NCBI GenBank assembly: GCA_022578605.1
Contig: MU394073.1
Location: 496,001 to 560,000, forward strand
Reading direction: 5' to 3'
From: Camillea tinctor
Lineage: Eukaryota; Ascomycota; Sordariomycetes; Xylariales; Xylariaceae
Length of the DNA stretch: 64,000 nucleotides
Positions 10,540 through 23,600 of the stretch are shown here, piece by piece. Made by a program: the position numbers and the translations under genes. The notes beneath the pieces are model-generated. The model did not search any database and was not told the origin of the DNA. It saw nothing but the letters and a program-made list of their open reading frames with translations. Position 1 is the first letter of the stretch, and the number at the start of each line of letters is the position of its first letter.

Positions 10540-13500
10540 GACCGCGGCCTGAAAGGAAGCGTCAGCAGTATAAGACGTCGAATCGGAAAAGTTGCGAGTG
10601 AGTCTCAGAGCCCGAGATTTAAGGACTTAACAGGAGCCACAGCTTTGGAGAACCGAAGCGAATAACATCCAGTATGCCCTGGGGGATCACGTAGAAAAAT
10701 ACAAGGCAGTAGAGAAAAAGAGGAGGAAAGAACTATATCTTTATGACCCAATTCCTATCCATTTTTAAAGGGGGGGGGGGGGGATACGCCCCCACACAAG
10801 GAAACTCTAGTACATACAATTATATGTCTTTTAGGGGTTTCAGCGATCCGCCATAGAAAGGGAAAGGTGGAAGGAGTTTGTTCACTTCTATTCCTGTTAT
10901 TGATGCCGCTTCTATTTACTACTGCTACTCGGAGTCTTGTCTGACATGCTATGGTTTCTGATGGTTTTCTTGCTCAGTTAAGTCCCTCTTGTTGGTATTT
11001 GATAACATTTGATACCCTTGCTAAGGCCTAGAAGAGCTCAATGTGCTTCTTAGGCAAAGGAAAGGGGGGTAAGGATTGAGCATAGGGAGGGAAGGAGAAC
11101 AGGGGAGGGGAGAGGTAAAGGAAGGTTTGGGGGGCGCCCGTTTCCTTAACTAAGCTTTTTTTTGGTCTTGCATTTGTTTATTTTCAAAAATTTCTTCCTT
11201 GTGGGTTCACATTTTGTTCCTTGCAGACGATGCTCCTGTTTTAATTTCTTACCTTGGGATAAGTTCAAAATGACACTTCTTATCTCATTGGTAACCTAGT
11301 AGTGTGAGCCTTTTCTTTTACCGTTGCTTTTGCTTTCGTTTACTTTGCTTTTTATTGTCACAAGAGGGGGCAAGAGGAGAAAGCTTATCCATTTAGTATA
11401 TACCAACGCACATCAAAGCAAATGAAAAACAGAATGATATAATCCTAACTAAACGCTTCCCTATCACCTAATATAGAAGACACTGTGTCAGATCATCAAA
11501 CTAAGCAATGACACACTAGGACTCAGTTTACATTGATCGCCCTTAACATAAAACTAAGTAGATAAGAATCGTGTATGCATTCATGTATATCCCCCCAATA
11601 CCTATCACCAGGCACTATTGGTAGAATCTATCTATATAACAATCAAAAAACGCTGGCCATTTAAGCAAAGCTTAACTGACTTACTCGTCGAGCAGGACTA
11701 ATCAGATGGCAGGATTTCACCCTTACCTTGTTGGCTTTCTTTTTTTTGCCATATACCTGGCAAGCCGCTCGGCAGCGAGTGCGTAAGACGTCATTTATCA
11801 CGAGTTTCTGATAGACGCGGGTTCTCTCGTATAAGCGAACTCACCGACCAACTCGTCGAACTGGGAAACCTGGGGAAGTTGGAGGGGAGAGAAAGGGGAG
11901 AAGAATCATCTGTGCTCGTGTGCACTACCACCACCATCACTGCCACAGCTACGATTGCCACCAACCATCTTGTCGGCTGCTGCGCTGTAATGTAACCATC
12001 TAGGTATGATATTTTTGCTTTTTGTCTTACAGCCGCGTTACAATCATCTTGATTCTCCCTTTCTCTTTATGCCTCTCTACGACAACATGGGGGGTTAGAA
12101 AAAAAAGTTGGCTGAGAGATAATACCTTTTCCTTTTTTCTTTTCTTTTAATTCCAGGTTTTTATCGTGTGGACTATTGGGTAACTCTGCGTCTCATATAC
12201 TGTATCAGATGATGGGTGCGTGTAGAAGCAGGTATATAGCAATGTATGCATGAAGAAGAGACACATGCAGGTATAATATATTATGTTTTCATTTCCCTGT
12301 GCTCATGTATCACTTATAAAGTATGTATGTCAGAAAGAAATCAAGTTCCTACGCCAAATCTTTTCAGGCATGTACCCCAGACGCCTAACTGTCAGCTTAC
12401 CTGATCCCCTGATGCTAATGCTGTCGTAATAACACGAGCGGCTCCTCCGTACGTGATGCCGAAAAATTAACCATTTATTTCCTCCGTTGTATTGATATTG
12501 CCTTCTTTGTAACCCCGGGAAAAGCCAAAAGTTACCCTGACCGGAGGAAAGGACCTATAGGGATCAGGGAAACCTTTTAATTATTATTATTATTTGAATT
12601 TGGTCTTGTGAGGAAATTAATAAGTAAAGAGAACTTGTAAGAGGTAGATAGGAACGATAGGCGATATAGTGTCAAATAATGTGCCGATTGGAGGTAAGGG
12701 ATATGTGTGGTATGAATATGAGGTCACGATTAGAGCTGTTGAGGCCGAGAGAAAAGCTGAAAATAAAGAAAAAGGGGGTGGGATTCAGGGAAAGAGAGGC
12801 GTTATCCGGTCTGTTAAGAATAAGTAGTGTAACCTATATGGTTCGTCACATGAGATGAGTGCTATTATCTATTACCAGTTAGGTGTTCGTTCTTGTCCTT
12901 TTCTTCCGTTTCTTCTTCTTTTTTTTTTTTAAACCGAACCAAATAAATAATAATGATAATCATCATCATCATCAATAAATAAAAATTAAAACTTAAAATA
13001 AAACAAAGTAAATAATAAACAATTACATGGTTTCTATCGGTCGACGATCGTAGCAAAAGCGTGGTTCCCTCCCCGGATTCCCCCCTCTTTTGCTTGTTTG
13101 CTTTTCCCGTCTCCATGCAATCTCAAGTTCGGCTCACCGTTCCGTGGCTCAGGTTTGAAAAAGAAAATTAAGCTATGTATAATTTGGGACGAGGATAAGC
13201 AAATGCGTCATTAGCCACGTGAGAGGGCCATCGGGTACCCTTGATGATGGGATGGGTAGCATGGCGGGTTTGATGGTCTGGGCTTCTCCTGGGCTTCTTC
13301 TGGGCAAAAGGCCCTCCCCTTCGAGTCCTAGGACCATCAGGCTGAAACAGATTGGCAGAGAGCAGCGGCAAGGACTTTAATGCGAGGACCCGGATCGGCA
13401 TTTTACACTCTCAGAGGAACTCGACTTGCCAGTTGGCGGCGGTCAAGAGGGACTTTGGGACTGGAGGGACCGGACAATCCAAATATCATACTGGATGGAT

Positions 13501-16500
13501 CCTCTTTCCCCCTTCTTCTTTGCCTCTATCGCATCGCGGTGGTCGGTCGTCCTTGTAATTGGCTCGTGTCAAGCTGATCCGGAGCGAAAACAGCGGGGAC
13601 TGCTAGTGGAGATTTATTGTGAATTGGCTTGTGAAGTTGTTCCCCTCAAGGAATTCAGGGTCCTAACCTTTTTTTTTTTCTCAACTCAACTTCTTTACTG
13701 GATATATATATGGATATATACCTAGACCTTTATAGTATATACTAAGACTAAAAGAATATCGCCATCGTCGTCATCATCGCCATTGTGGCGTCTCCCTTCC
13801 CCTCCTCACCCCCTTTTGATACGTAGATTAGCATCTTATGTACAAGCAGGTTGTTTGTAAGACGCCCAACCAGCAAGTTGCGAAGAGCGTCCGGGAGAGG
13901 CTCGCTCACCTACGGCGGCTGTGCAAGTTCGTTGCCCCGGACTCCGCGAATGCATCGAGTCAAGGGATGGCGGCAAGAATAAAACCAGGTGTCTTGTGCT
14001 GATTAGTTTGAAGGTTACGGAAATTCCTAGTGTAGGTATTGGTGGCGAGCAACAAATCGGGTCTAGAGTCCTTGCTGCTTTAATGTTACCGCTGCTACGT
14101 CCCCGGGTACCTAGCTCCGGGTCTTTTTAGTTACCAGTCACGTGCTCACCTATAGCTAACCTAGTGGAGTGGACCAATAAGAAGTTATCAAGGTACAAAA
14201 CGGATCTCGATGTGGAAACGGTATTGAAATATTGACACTACCTACTAGTCAAGTTAGTGCCTTTGGATATTGCATGTACGTACAGAGACTTACTGCAATG
14301 CCGGCATTTGAAGGCAGTGGCAGGGTATTACTTGGCTCATACAAATAAATAAAATGACGGGGTCAGTTTGTTGAAGTGAAGAATGCCAGTCACCAGTGTT
14401 GAGAGAAGACAAGTGTCAAGACAAGAAAGGCCCAGCCAGACCAATAGTTAAGCTCGAAGGAAGTATGTAAGAAGTAAGAAGTAGGTAAGTGTTGGGGAGG
14501 AAGATAAAGAATTAACCTAACCTACCTGCCTACCTAGTCCGTTTTTATTGGTAGAAGTCTTTGTCAGCATACCAGTAAACCCAGTTTCTATTGATTGATT
14601 GATCCAATCTGCAGAAATAAGACGGCTGTTATGGTTCAAATCCGCGAATAATGACAGATGCATCAACTAGGTCTGGGTAACTGCCACCCGCAAGTGCAGC
14701 ATCACAGGAGTCGTATCTACACGTACAAGGGATGACTTGGGCAGATAAGGTTTGTAGTTACAAAAAGAAGGGGTTTGGAATTCGTGAACAAAGTAAAGCT
14801 ACGAACATATACTGAACATATTGCTCAACAATACAAGTTACCAGGGATACAATTTAGATCTGGCATGCTGATAACCTATGTATTACGCTACTAGATCCCA
14901 TATGTTATCATCAACCCTAGACTAGAGCTCCGCACCCTTGAAAGTGATAAAATCTAACAAAGATCTGACTGATGGGGATAGACCAGACACACTAACTCCA
15001 CGTACGGTTTCCTAAACATGATTAAGTAATAGGTACCAAGTGAGGCTAGAAACCTGGGCTACAGCATTTTCAATGTGCAAATGACGTCGATGTAAGTCGA
15101 CACCACCTACTTCAATGTTCAGGTTGCACCTGAGCCAATAGAAGCACGGATGTAACTCGTATAAATGAATCCGTGATACCAGGAGTTAGGAATCCAATCC
15201 AATACCTATAACCACTCGGGAGTTGGGGCGCCTGGTTACCACCTGGTTGGTTACAGATAAGATAAGAATATAGTGTTAGATTCGTACGTAATAAAGAGCG
15301 TTTAAGGTTCCTTGGTTCCGTTCCACTAGACAACAAGTTAGTATGTAGATACGGATCCATCATTAAATATGAGAACTTTCAAGACATTGGAACCAACTCT
15401 GAGGAGGCTTTCTGGCTCAAAGCAGCGAGGGGTTAGGTTAGATACGTATCTCCTCGAAACAGGGATACGCATTCCCATTTTAAAGGGTTTTCGATGAAAT
15501 TTCCTCTTCTGGTATTAACCTGATGGTTTCACGATGCGAAACACTAGCGTGTCGACTCTTCACTTTAAATCTCAACCTTGAACTTCTCAGGGGAGAGGAG
15601 ATCATGGATGGCTGAGCATCGAGCATTCATACCCAGACTGCCAGATACCCCTCCTGGCCTCGATCCTTAAGGGGATCCTGTCTATCGCGCTCAGTAGCTG
15701 GAGGCCTGTAGGTGACCGTCATAATGTACATCCGGTAGATAGTGAATCCTAGTGAGATGACGATAAAATGAAGAGGAGCAGAATTTGCACCAAATCTGTA
15801 GATCAAGTGGGCCGAATCATGGACTTGGTGGCTTCGTTCTGTGTCTGTCACCAGTCCGTCGCTAACACTCAATTGCCCCTCTGTGGGTCTTGGTGAATTC
15901 TAGCGTAAGGGTCCTGGAGCTAGATTGTTTTTTCGTCCGTGTCTTTGGTTGGTAGCTGGTCCTTGTGCTAGGAATACTACTGTTGAAAAACGGCAATATA
16001 CGTGCTTGATAGGTGTAAAAAGTTCGATGCAACTGCATGACAGAACGTCCTACCTACACTAAGTTCTTCATGAGAAATTGATATCCCTAATGTTGTGTTG
16101 ATACCTCGGAGAAGAAGCCCGGCGGTACAATATTTATAACGTTGATAGGGAACGACAATATTCGCAAAAAAAAAAAAAAGATCCCCCCCCTTGCGTCCTG
16201 GTAAAAAAGCCAAGAGATGCCGATTAGAGATAAGTGCAGGTGTGACGTCATGGGTATACGTGGGGAAACAGCTGGAGTCATATATTCCTCCTACCTATCA
16301 GTTGGGCTGGCCTACCTACTTACCGGATTGAGTCAAGCGTCTTTTTTCAATAACCCTTCTTCGATAAGTAACAAAAAAAAAGGGACGACTTTTTTTCTTT
16401 TTTTTTCTTTTCTTTCCGTACACGAGACAGGCCTAAATTCTTGTCGATCAAACTGGGCGGAAAGACAGAAAAATTAGCAAAGATTACTCCTACTTATCAG

Positions 16501-16836
16501 CACCTAGATCTTCTGTGAAACCCTGCTGGAAATTGCCTGCCACCCCTAACGGCATTTTGCTTTCTTTGTTCGCAGTATCGGCAGGCTGCCTGACTTGGAA
16601 TGGGTGCATATCGAGGCGCCGACCAACGACAGCACGCCGTTGGCTCATCTAGTGGAGAAGAGGCTTTCCAGTCACGGCCAGGATCGGGCGCTAAGTGCTC
16701 AGCACAGAGTAGCATGGGTGTGGTAAGACAGACAAATTACGAGCTGATGTGAATGGATGACTTGATTACCCCGGACATAGGCAAAGGTGAGGTCTCTTGT
16801 CTGTATATGCGTGTGGTGTATGTGTGTGCGTACTCC

Positions 16837-16901
16837 GTACGCATAGTATGTACGTATAGTATGTACGCATAGTATGTACGCATAGTATGTACGCATAGTA
16901 G
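16837..16901 (+). repeat. Tandem array, five copies of a 13-bp unit
   Basis: The unit is GTACGCATAGTAT, repeated five times head to tail. Copy 2 has one C-to-T change and the last copy ends in G. There is no coding context; the open frames over it are products of the repeat. Confidence 0.85.
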
Positions 16902-18090
16902 GCAGGTAGTATAGTCGGTACGTGTGATGTACGGTCGAGACCAATCATGACAGTGCCAATAGGGATCCTGGCGGGGGTCCGTTGGTCGAGACCATCCGCA
17001 GTGAGCGTTATCAAAGCTCATCTGCAAATGCGACGGCATAACTCATATAGCTAGGACCTTCGCCTGGTGATTATGTGGTCTGTAACTGGTGTCTATATGA
17101 CCATTAAACTGTGGTCTTGCATAAGGTGAAATATTGACTCGGTGTAAGATATTTAGAGGATGGAACAAGCGAGGCCGGGAATTCCCATTGGGACATTGGG
17201 ACAGGAAATCATGTAGGTAACTAAAGTTAGGTACAGACAGGAGGGTGAACAGTTGGCAGGCGGCAGGTGACAGCTAAAATATCGGTAAGACTGCAACTAA
17301 GTAACCTACAGTACTTTGACACACTTAAACTCAGTGTGGATCCCAGCCTACCGGGACGATGGCAGGGAAAAGTGCATACCTGTGTAATCGAATAAATGCT
17401 AGGTAACCTAAGCATGTAGTGTAAGGAGAGGGGCACATATACAGGTACCTGAGGTGCGTACCCAACCATCCATCCTTATGTGCCTAATTGTACCCTACCC
17501 ACCTACCTAGCCTTAGGTACATACCCAGATATGGAATGCAAGGAAGAGAGGGGGGAAGGAGAGAAGGAAGAGGTGAGAAGGAGGGGGAAAAAGCAGTCGA
17601 TACATCCTATTGTAGGTACATGGATACTTACCTAACACTATAGAATCACCTTACCTAAGGTATTGTATCTCCAGTCTTGTTGGGACAACAAGGTGTCTGT
17701 TTCTGTTTCTACCGTCTGTTATCTCTCACTATGAGTAATTACTTACCTAATCACCCACTTACCCATACAAATTTAAAAAGTGAAAAAAAAAAAGAATCTG
17801 TAAATCTATCCGTTCTGATAACCATAGATCTAGACGGGAAGGGATTGTAGATATGATATACAGATATACATACAGGTAAACCTTTTTTTGTTCGATAGCT
17901 TTCATGGGTGCGCCATGTTATATCTACATACTGGTACCCTTTTATGCCGGTACACAAGATCCCATGCCAATTACCTCATAGCTCAAAGCAGACCTATAAC
18001 TTGACCCCTCTATGTAATAAGATACGAGGTTTTTCATACTAGACGGGCGACTATGGGCTTTTCACATTGCATACCGTACGATGTTCTTGT

Positions 18091-18131
18091 ATCTAGAGCA
18101 AGGACCGTCTAGGACAGACCTTGCTCTAGAT
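18091..18131. repeat. Perfect 13-bp inverted repeat (hairpin)
   Basis: ATCTAGAGCAAGG at 18091-18103 pairs perfectly with CCTTGCTCTAGAT at 18119-18131 across a 15-base loop. It lies in the gene-free tract, with no poly-T tail that would suggest an RNA polymerase III terminator. Confidence 0.7.
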
Positions 18132-19148
18132 GCTTGGAGTCTCGTGGAAAGTGGATATGGCATTTGGTGAGCTGATCTTACTATATACTACCTGAGTTAG
18201 CCCTCCTGCTAGCTATAGAAACCAATGGCCTCAGACCCCACAAACGTCTTGCATCTGCCACCATCCGAAGTTCTCACACAATGAATGACCTAATAACCTA
18301 ATAACCTAATGGCCAAAGTGTCTGAATGTGTTGGCGCTGGCGTGTGCTAGAGGGGGCTTTAACATGCCGCCTAAACTTAGTGTGCATACCTAACACAAGC
18401 CAAACGAACGCATAGCACTGTTGCTGAGGATGCTGCTGACCTCTGTCCAGATGGCTTTTCCACTATCGCGGAATGACGGCAAATGGTAACGCCATGGTAT
18501 TTCCTCGTGTCCACCTACGATGGTTACACTACATGTGCACAAGACGTCCCCAAGTACACGGAGAGCAAGAGAAGCTTACCAGTCGCACGGTCGGGCACTC
18601 TCTGTGTTATCGACTACGAGATATTACGTAGTTATAGCATCGAAAACAGGTATGAAGGAAGTTCCTAAATTCCTGCATGTACGCCGCCGCCGACGATCCC
18701 CAGTGCCTAAAGATAATAAAAAAAGATAGATAAAATTTTGGCAAGGGCAAAAAAAGGGCAAATAATAAAAATGAAATGTCAAATATGGACATGTCATTTT
18801 ATATTTCAAGGGTGGTACTATCAACTTGTCTAACCTAGCCTAACTGAATTATAGATATTCAATTAAATAAAGTCTTTCCAGGTGACCAAGATATAAAGTA
18901 TCTGTGTGACGTTTGATAAATGCCATTAAACTACTTAACCTTTCGGGTGTCTACCTAGAAAAAGAAAACTTAAAAGGAAATAAAAGAGAAAGAAAAAAAA
19001 TGCAGGGCTCTCTCGCAGAGTTTCAGTCATCTTGATCTTAAATTCTTTTGCGTGCAGATACTTATTGCTGATCATGTTCCATTGTCAGTCGCCCCAATTA
19101 ACAAAAATATCCTGGGGCAACACAAAGATACGCACATATTCGCCGCAT

Positions 19149-19182
19149 ACACACACACACACACACACACCACACACACACC
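19149..19182 (+). repeat. CA microsatellite
   Basis: Dinucleotide CA run with one phase slip, in upstream DNA of the histidine kinase gene. Confidence 0.9.
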
Positions 19183-19784
19183 AAGAGGGCAAAGAGGGGG
19201 ATTCAAAAAAAAAATTATTCATAAAGAGGAATGGTAAACGAGAAAGGACAGGGGCGGAGAACACATACAAAGAAAGAACAGAAAGAGGAGGGAGGGCCAA
19301 AAAAAAAAAGGAAAAAGAAAAAAAAAAGAAAAAGAAAAGAGGAACATAGCCCATAGGTACCTCCTAGCTTATCCTCCGCCCTCGCATTTCCCCCCCTACA
19401 ACTCGTCGGTTCTAGTCCACTGCTGCGTAAAGAAAAGAAAAAAGTAGGGATGGTAAGGTAGATCCCTGGCTATTAGTGGCCGAATCAATAACCCGTGGCA
19501 GTCCCTCCCCGGTCGGGTGCCACCCCCTGGCCCTACTGTAGCGAACCAGTAAGAATATGGACCAGCGTCCCCGTTCAGCAACCATCAACCTCTCATCTTT
19601 CAGCACCACACAGCACCAGCTCAGACCAGGACCCGTCCCTTCCTTTCTCCGCCTTATCTTTTGCCTTCCAACCCTCTGTGTCTGTGGGATACTTCCTGTC
19701 TACTTACCCTATTTTACTTGACTGGCATGCCCACGGCTGTTTTTTTGGCTACTTGGTCAGGGTTCTAGGGAGGTTCCAGTTACT

Positions 19785-19884
19785 TTAGTTAGCCCTCAAG
19801 TCTCCGAGCCTCGAACTGACCTTTCGACTTACTCTCCACTTTGCCAGCATCACTCCTTAATCGAACAGACGAGACCTTTTCTCA

Positions 19885-19924
<40 letters not shown>

Positions 19925-20085
19925 CGGGGGGCGGGGGGCGGCGGGCGGGGCGGGGGGGGGGCGAGCGGGGCANNNNNNNNNNTTAGTTAGCCCTAAATTC
20001 TCCGAGCCTCGAACTTACCTTTTGAATTACTCTCCACTTTGCCAGCATCACTCCTTAATCGAACAGACGTGACCTTTTCTCATTA
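19785..20085. other. Assembly gap with falsely duplicated flanks
   Basis: A 103-base sequence at 19785-19887 (starting TTAGTTAGCCCT, ending TTTTCTCATTA) recurs at 19983-20085 with about six differences, all to A or T and mostly at the outer end of the second copy. The first copy runs into an almost pure G tract (19888-19972), then ten N (19973-19982). The second copy runs into a C tract. The simplest reading is two contig ends that really overlap at a poly-C run: the G tract is a read artefact and the duplication is not biological. Confidence 0.9.
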
Positions 20086-20684
20086 CCCCCCCCCCCCCCC
20101 CCCCCCTCCTCCTCCCTCTCCCCCAAAATTCCCCATTGATTGTCCGTGTCAATCCCGCCGACAATCTTTTTTCTTTTGTCGACCTCCTCCAGTCCTATCC
20201 TGTCTTGAAGAGTATTATTGTCGTTGTTGTTATCGTTGTCGTCGTCGTCATCGTCGTCACCACTATTATTGAGTCTACAGTCTACTATTAGATAGATAGA
20301 TACGATCCTGTTTTTCTCATCCATACCCGATTATCCCCTCGTCCACCGCTACCGCTGTCGGGGCGGGTATGCCGCGACCTCCTGCGATATAGTTTTATTC
20401 TTCTTCTACTTATTCTTTGTTCCCCTCTCTCAATACGACTATTACCCTTTTTGAAAAAAAGAGAGAGAAAAAAGAGAGAAAAAAAAAAGAGAGAAGAGCC
20501 TGTTGTTACAACATCGACATCGACCTCGCCGTACTCCATGCGTCCGTCATAAGATCCTTCCGGCGTCTTGTTGGACGCTAAATCTTGTCGCTAATATCTG
20601 AACGCGTAAACCACCAATTGCCACCCCTCCCTCCCCTCCTCTGCCTCGATACGCCAACTGCTGGAGGAGGCTGTCATGAGAATA
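20086..20684 (+). promoter_or_regulatory. Upstream/leader region of the histidine kinase gene
   Basis: Contains the C-run, pyrimidine-rich stretches, GTT/GTC trinucleotide repeats (about 20215-20262) and A/G-rich tracts. No clear TATA box. A four-codon upstream open frame (ATG CGT CCG TCA TAA) sits at 20538-20552. If it is within the transcript it could influence translation, but the transcription start is unknown. Confidence 0.5.
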
Positions 20685-23600
20685 ATGGAAGATCCGGCTT
20701 TGGCAGCGGCAGCTGCCATCGTCAAGACCCTAGCTACCTCACCGAAAGATCCTGCTCTTGTCCCCATCGGTACCGGTTCTGGGGTCACACTGCCCGGTCG
20801 CGATAGCGTTGCCAAGGAGTCCTTAGAGCGCGAGCTCTCTGCCTTGGTCGTCAGGATCCAGCAGCTTGAGGCCAAGGCCAGTGCGGCGAATGCTCCCGTC
20901 TTCCCTGATACTCCCAATGAGACAGCCGAGTCACTATTTGGCGAGGAATCGCCTCGGTCTTCTATACGATCCAAGTTTCCCGTGTTCCCAGCTAATAGGA
21001 ATGGAGTATCCGAGGAGCAGCTCGTGAAGACTCTTACTAATGAGGCTCTCGAAGGGCTGAGAGAACATATCGATGACCAGTCTAAGTTGCTCGACAACCA
21101 GCGTCAGGAGCTAACTAATGTCAACGCCCAACTTATGGAACAAAAACAGCTGCAAGAGAGAGCCCTTCAGGTCCTAGAGAAAGAACGGGTCGCAACACTA
21201 GAACGTGAACTATGGAAACATCAAAAAGCCAATGAGGCCTTCCAGAAGGCCTTGCGTGAAATCGGTGAGATTATTACGGCCGTCGCGCGAGGAGACCTGA
21301 CTATGAAGGTTCGCATGAACACGGTTGAAATGGACCCGGAAATCACTACATTCAAGAGAACCATTAATACTATGATGGACCAACTCCAAATTTTTGCTAG
21401 CGAAGTGTCTCGCGTCGCTCGCGAAGTCGGAACGGACGGCATGCTCGGCGGCCAAGCTATGATTGAAGGTGTCGACGGCACATGGAAAGAACTTACTGAC
21501 AATGGTAAAAACCAACCTACGCGGGATAAATGTTGGCCTATATATAACTAACCTTTGGTATAGTCAACGTTATGGCGCAGAATCTTACAGACCAAGGTAA
21601 ATTGTCGAATAGGGTCATCCCGTGGCTTTGTTAACATGATTTTCCAGTGCGCGAAATAGCTTCGGTCACGACCGCTGTCGCTCACGGAGACCTCACTAAG
21701 AAGATTGAAAGGCCAGCTAAGGGCGAGATCCTCGAGCTTCAGCAGACCATCAATACCATGGTGGAACAGTTGCGCACGTTTGCATCTGAGGTCACCCGCG
21801 TCGCTCGAGACGTCGGTACTGAAGGCATGCTTGGGGGACAGGCTGACGTGATGGGCGTCAAAGGCATGTGGAACGAGTTAACTGTCAATGTCAACGCTAT
21901 GGCCAATAATCTCACGACGCAAGTGCGCGATATCGCCAAGGTCACCACGGCGGTCGCCAGGGGTGATCTTACCCAGAAGGTCCAAGCTGAGTGCAAGGGT
22001 GAAATCTTCCAGCTCAAGTCAACCATCAACTCCATGGTGGAGCAGCTACAACAGTTCGCCCGCGAGGTCAGCAAGATCGCCAGGGAAGTCGGAACCGAGG
22101 GTCGCCTGGGTGGCCAAGCCACTGTAAATGATGTTCAGGGTACCTGGCGTGATCTAACCGACAACGTCAACGGCATGGCCATGAACTTGACAACCCAGGT
22201 ACGGGAGATCTCAAGGGTCACCGCGGCCGTGGCCCGTGGTGACCTGACTAAGAAGATCGGCGTCGAAGCCAGAGGTGAGATCATGGAGCTCAAGAACACC
22301 ATAAACTCCATGGTGGATCGTCTAGGCACCTTCGCGTTTGAAGTCAGCAAAGTCGCTAGGGAAGTCGGTACTGATGGAACCCTTGGTGGTCAAGCCCGAG
22401 TAGATGATGTTGAAGGCAAATGGAAAGACCTAACCGAAAACGTGAACACCATGGCGTTGAATCTAACCTCGCAGGTGCGAGGTATTTCACAGGTCACGCA
22501 GGCCATTGCCGATGGCAACATGAGCCAGAAAATCGATGTCCAAGCGAAGGGCGAGATACTCGTATTGAAGGAAACCATCAACAACATGGTTGACCGACTC
22601 TCGGTCTTCTGTAACGAGGTGCAGCGAGTCGCTAAGGATGTGGGTGTAGACGGCAAGATGGGTGGCCAAGCCGACGTCGGTGGGCTCAAAGGCCGGTGGA
22701 AGGAGATCACAGCCGACGTAAACACTATGGCAACCAACTTGGTAGGTGTTATTCGTGCCGAAATATGACATATCTGTTTACTGTGACTAACAACGCTCCG
22801 GTTAGACCACACAAGTGCGGGCCTTCGGGGATATCACTAATGCTGCTACCGATGGAAACTTCACCAAGCTGGTCGACGTGGAAGCCTCTGGGGAGATGGA
22901 TGAGCTGAAACGCAAGATAAACCAGATGGTGTACAACTTGCGTGACAGTATCCAGAGGAACACCCAGGCGAGAGAAGCGGCCGAACAAGCGAACAAGACC
23001 AAATCCGAGTTTTTGGCGAACATGTCGCACGAAATCCGGACGCCGATGAACGGTATCATTGGAATGACCCAGCTAACTCTCGACACGGACTTGACGCAAT
23101 ATCAGAGAGAGATGCTAAATATCGTGAACAATTTAGCTAACAGTCTGTTGACTATCATCGACGACATTTTGGATCTGTCCAAGATTGAGGCTCGAAGGAT
23201 GGTGATAGAAGAGATCCCGTATACGTTACGTGGAACAGTCTTCAATGCCCTCAAGACTCTAGCTGTGAAGGCCAATGAAAAGTTCTTGGACCTTACATAT
23301 AGAGTCGACAGTTCTGTCCCCGATTATGTCGTTGGAGATTCTTTCCGTCTACGACAAATCATCCTGAACCTGGTCGGCAACGCCATCAAGTTCACAGAGC
23401 ACGGCGAAGTTAGTTTGACTATTAGACAAGCCGCCGGGCCCCCTCCCAAGGACCCCCACGAGTACGCCATCGAGTTTGTTGTCTCCGATACGGGCATAGG
23501 GATCCCACAAGACAAGCTAGATCTGATTTTCGATACCTTCCAGCAAGCCGACGGATCGATGACTCGCAAGTTCGGTGGTACTGGTCTTGGCCTTTCCATC

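Larger units (their letters stand above)
10540..19784. other. Long gene-free intergenic tract
   Basis: About 9.2 kb with no open frame resembling a protein family and no splice chain I could build. The proximal part is presumably the 3' untranslated region of the Munc13-like gene. It holds a 14-base G-run near 10771, ATT/ATC microsatellites near 12580 and 12950, the 13-bp tandem array at 16837-16901, the hairpin at 18091-18131 and a CA repeat at 19149-19182. The distal end is upstream DNA of the histidine kinase gene. Non-coding RNAs or decayed transposons cannot be excluded by eye. Confidence 0.6.

Noticed and set aside
12865..13116. Minus-strand open frame with Met/Ile and Lys/Glu runs
   Set aside because: It is generated by ATC/AAT microsatellites and poly-T.
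14630..14660. tRNA B-box-like GGTTCAAATCC
   Set aside because: The T-stem does not pair and there is no A-box or cloverleaf around it.
16699..17039. Overlapping minus-strand open frames rich in Tyr/His/Thr
   Set aside because: They arise from the 13-bp tandem array and GT-rich repeat.
19888..19972. G-quadruplex or telomere-like G tract
   Set aside because: It abuts an N gap and falsely duplicated flanks, so a sequencing artefact is far more likely.
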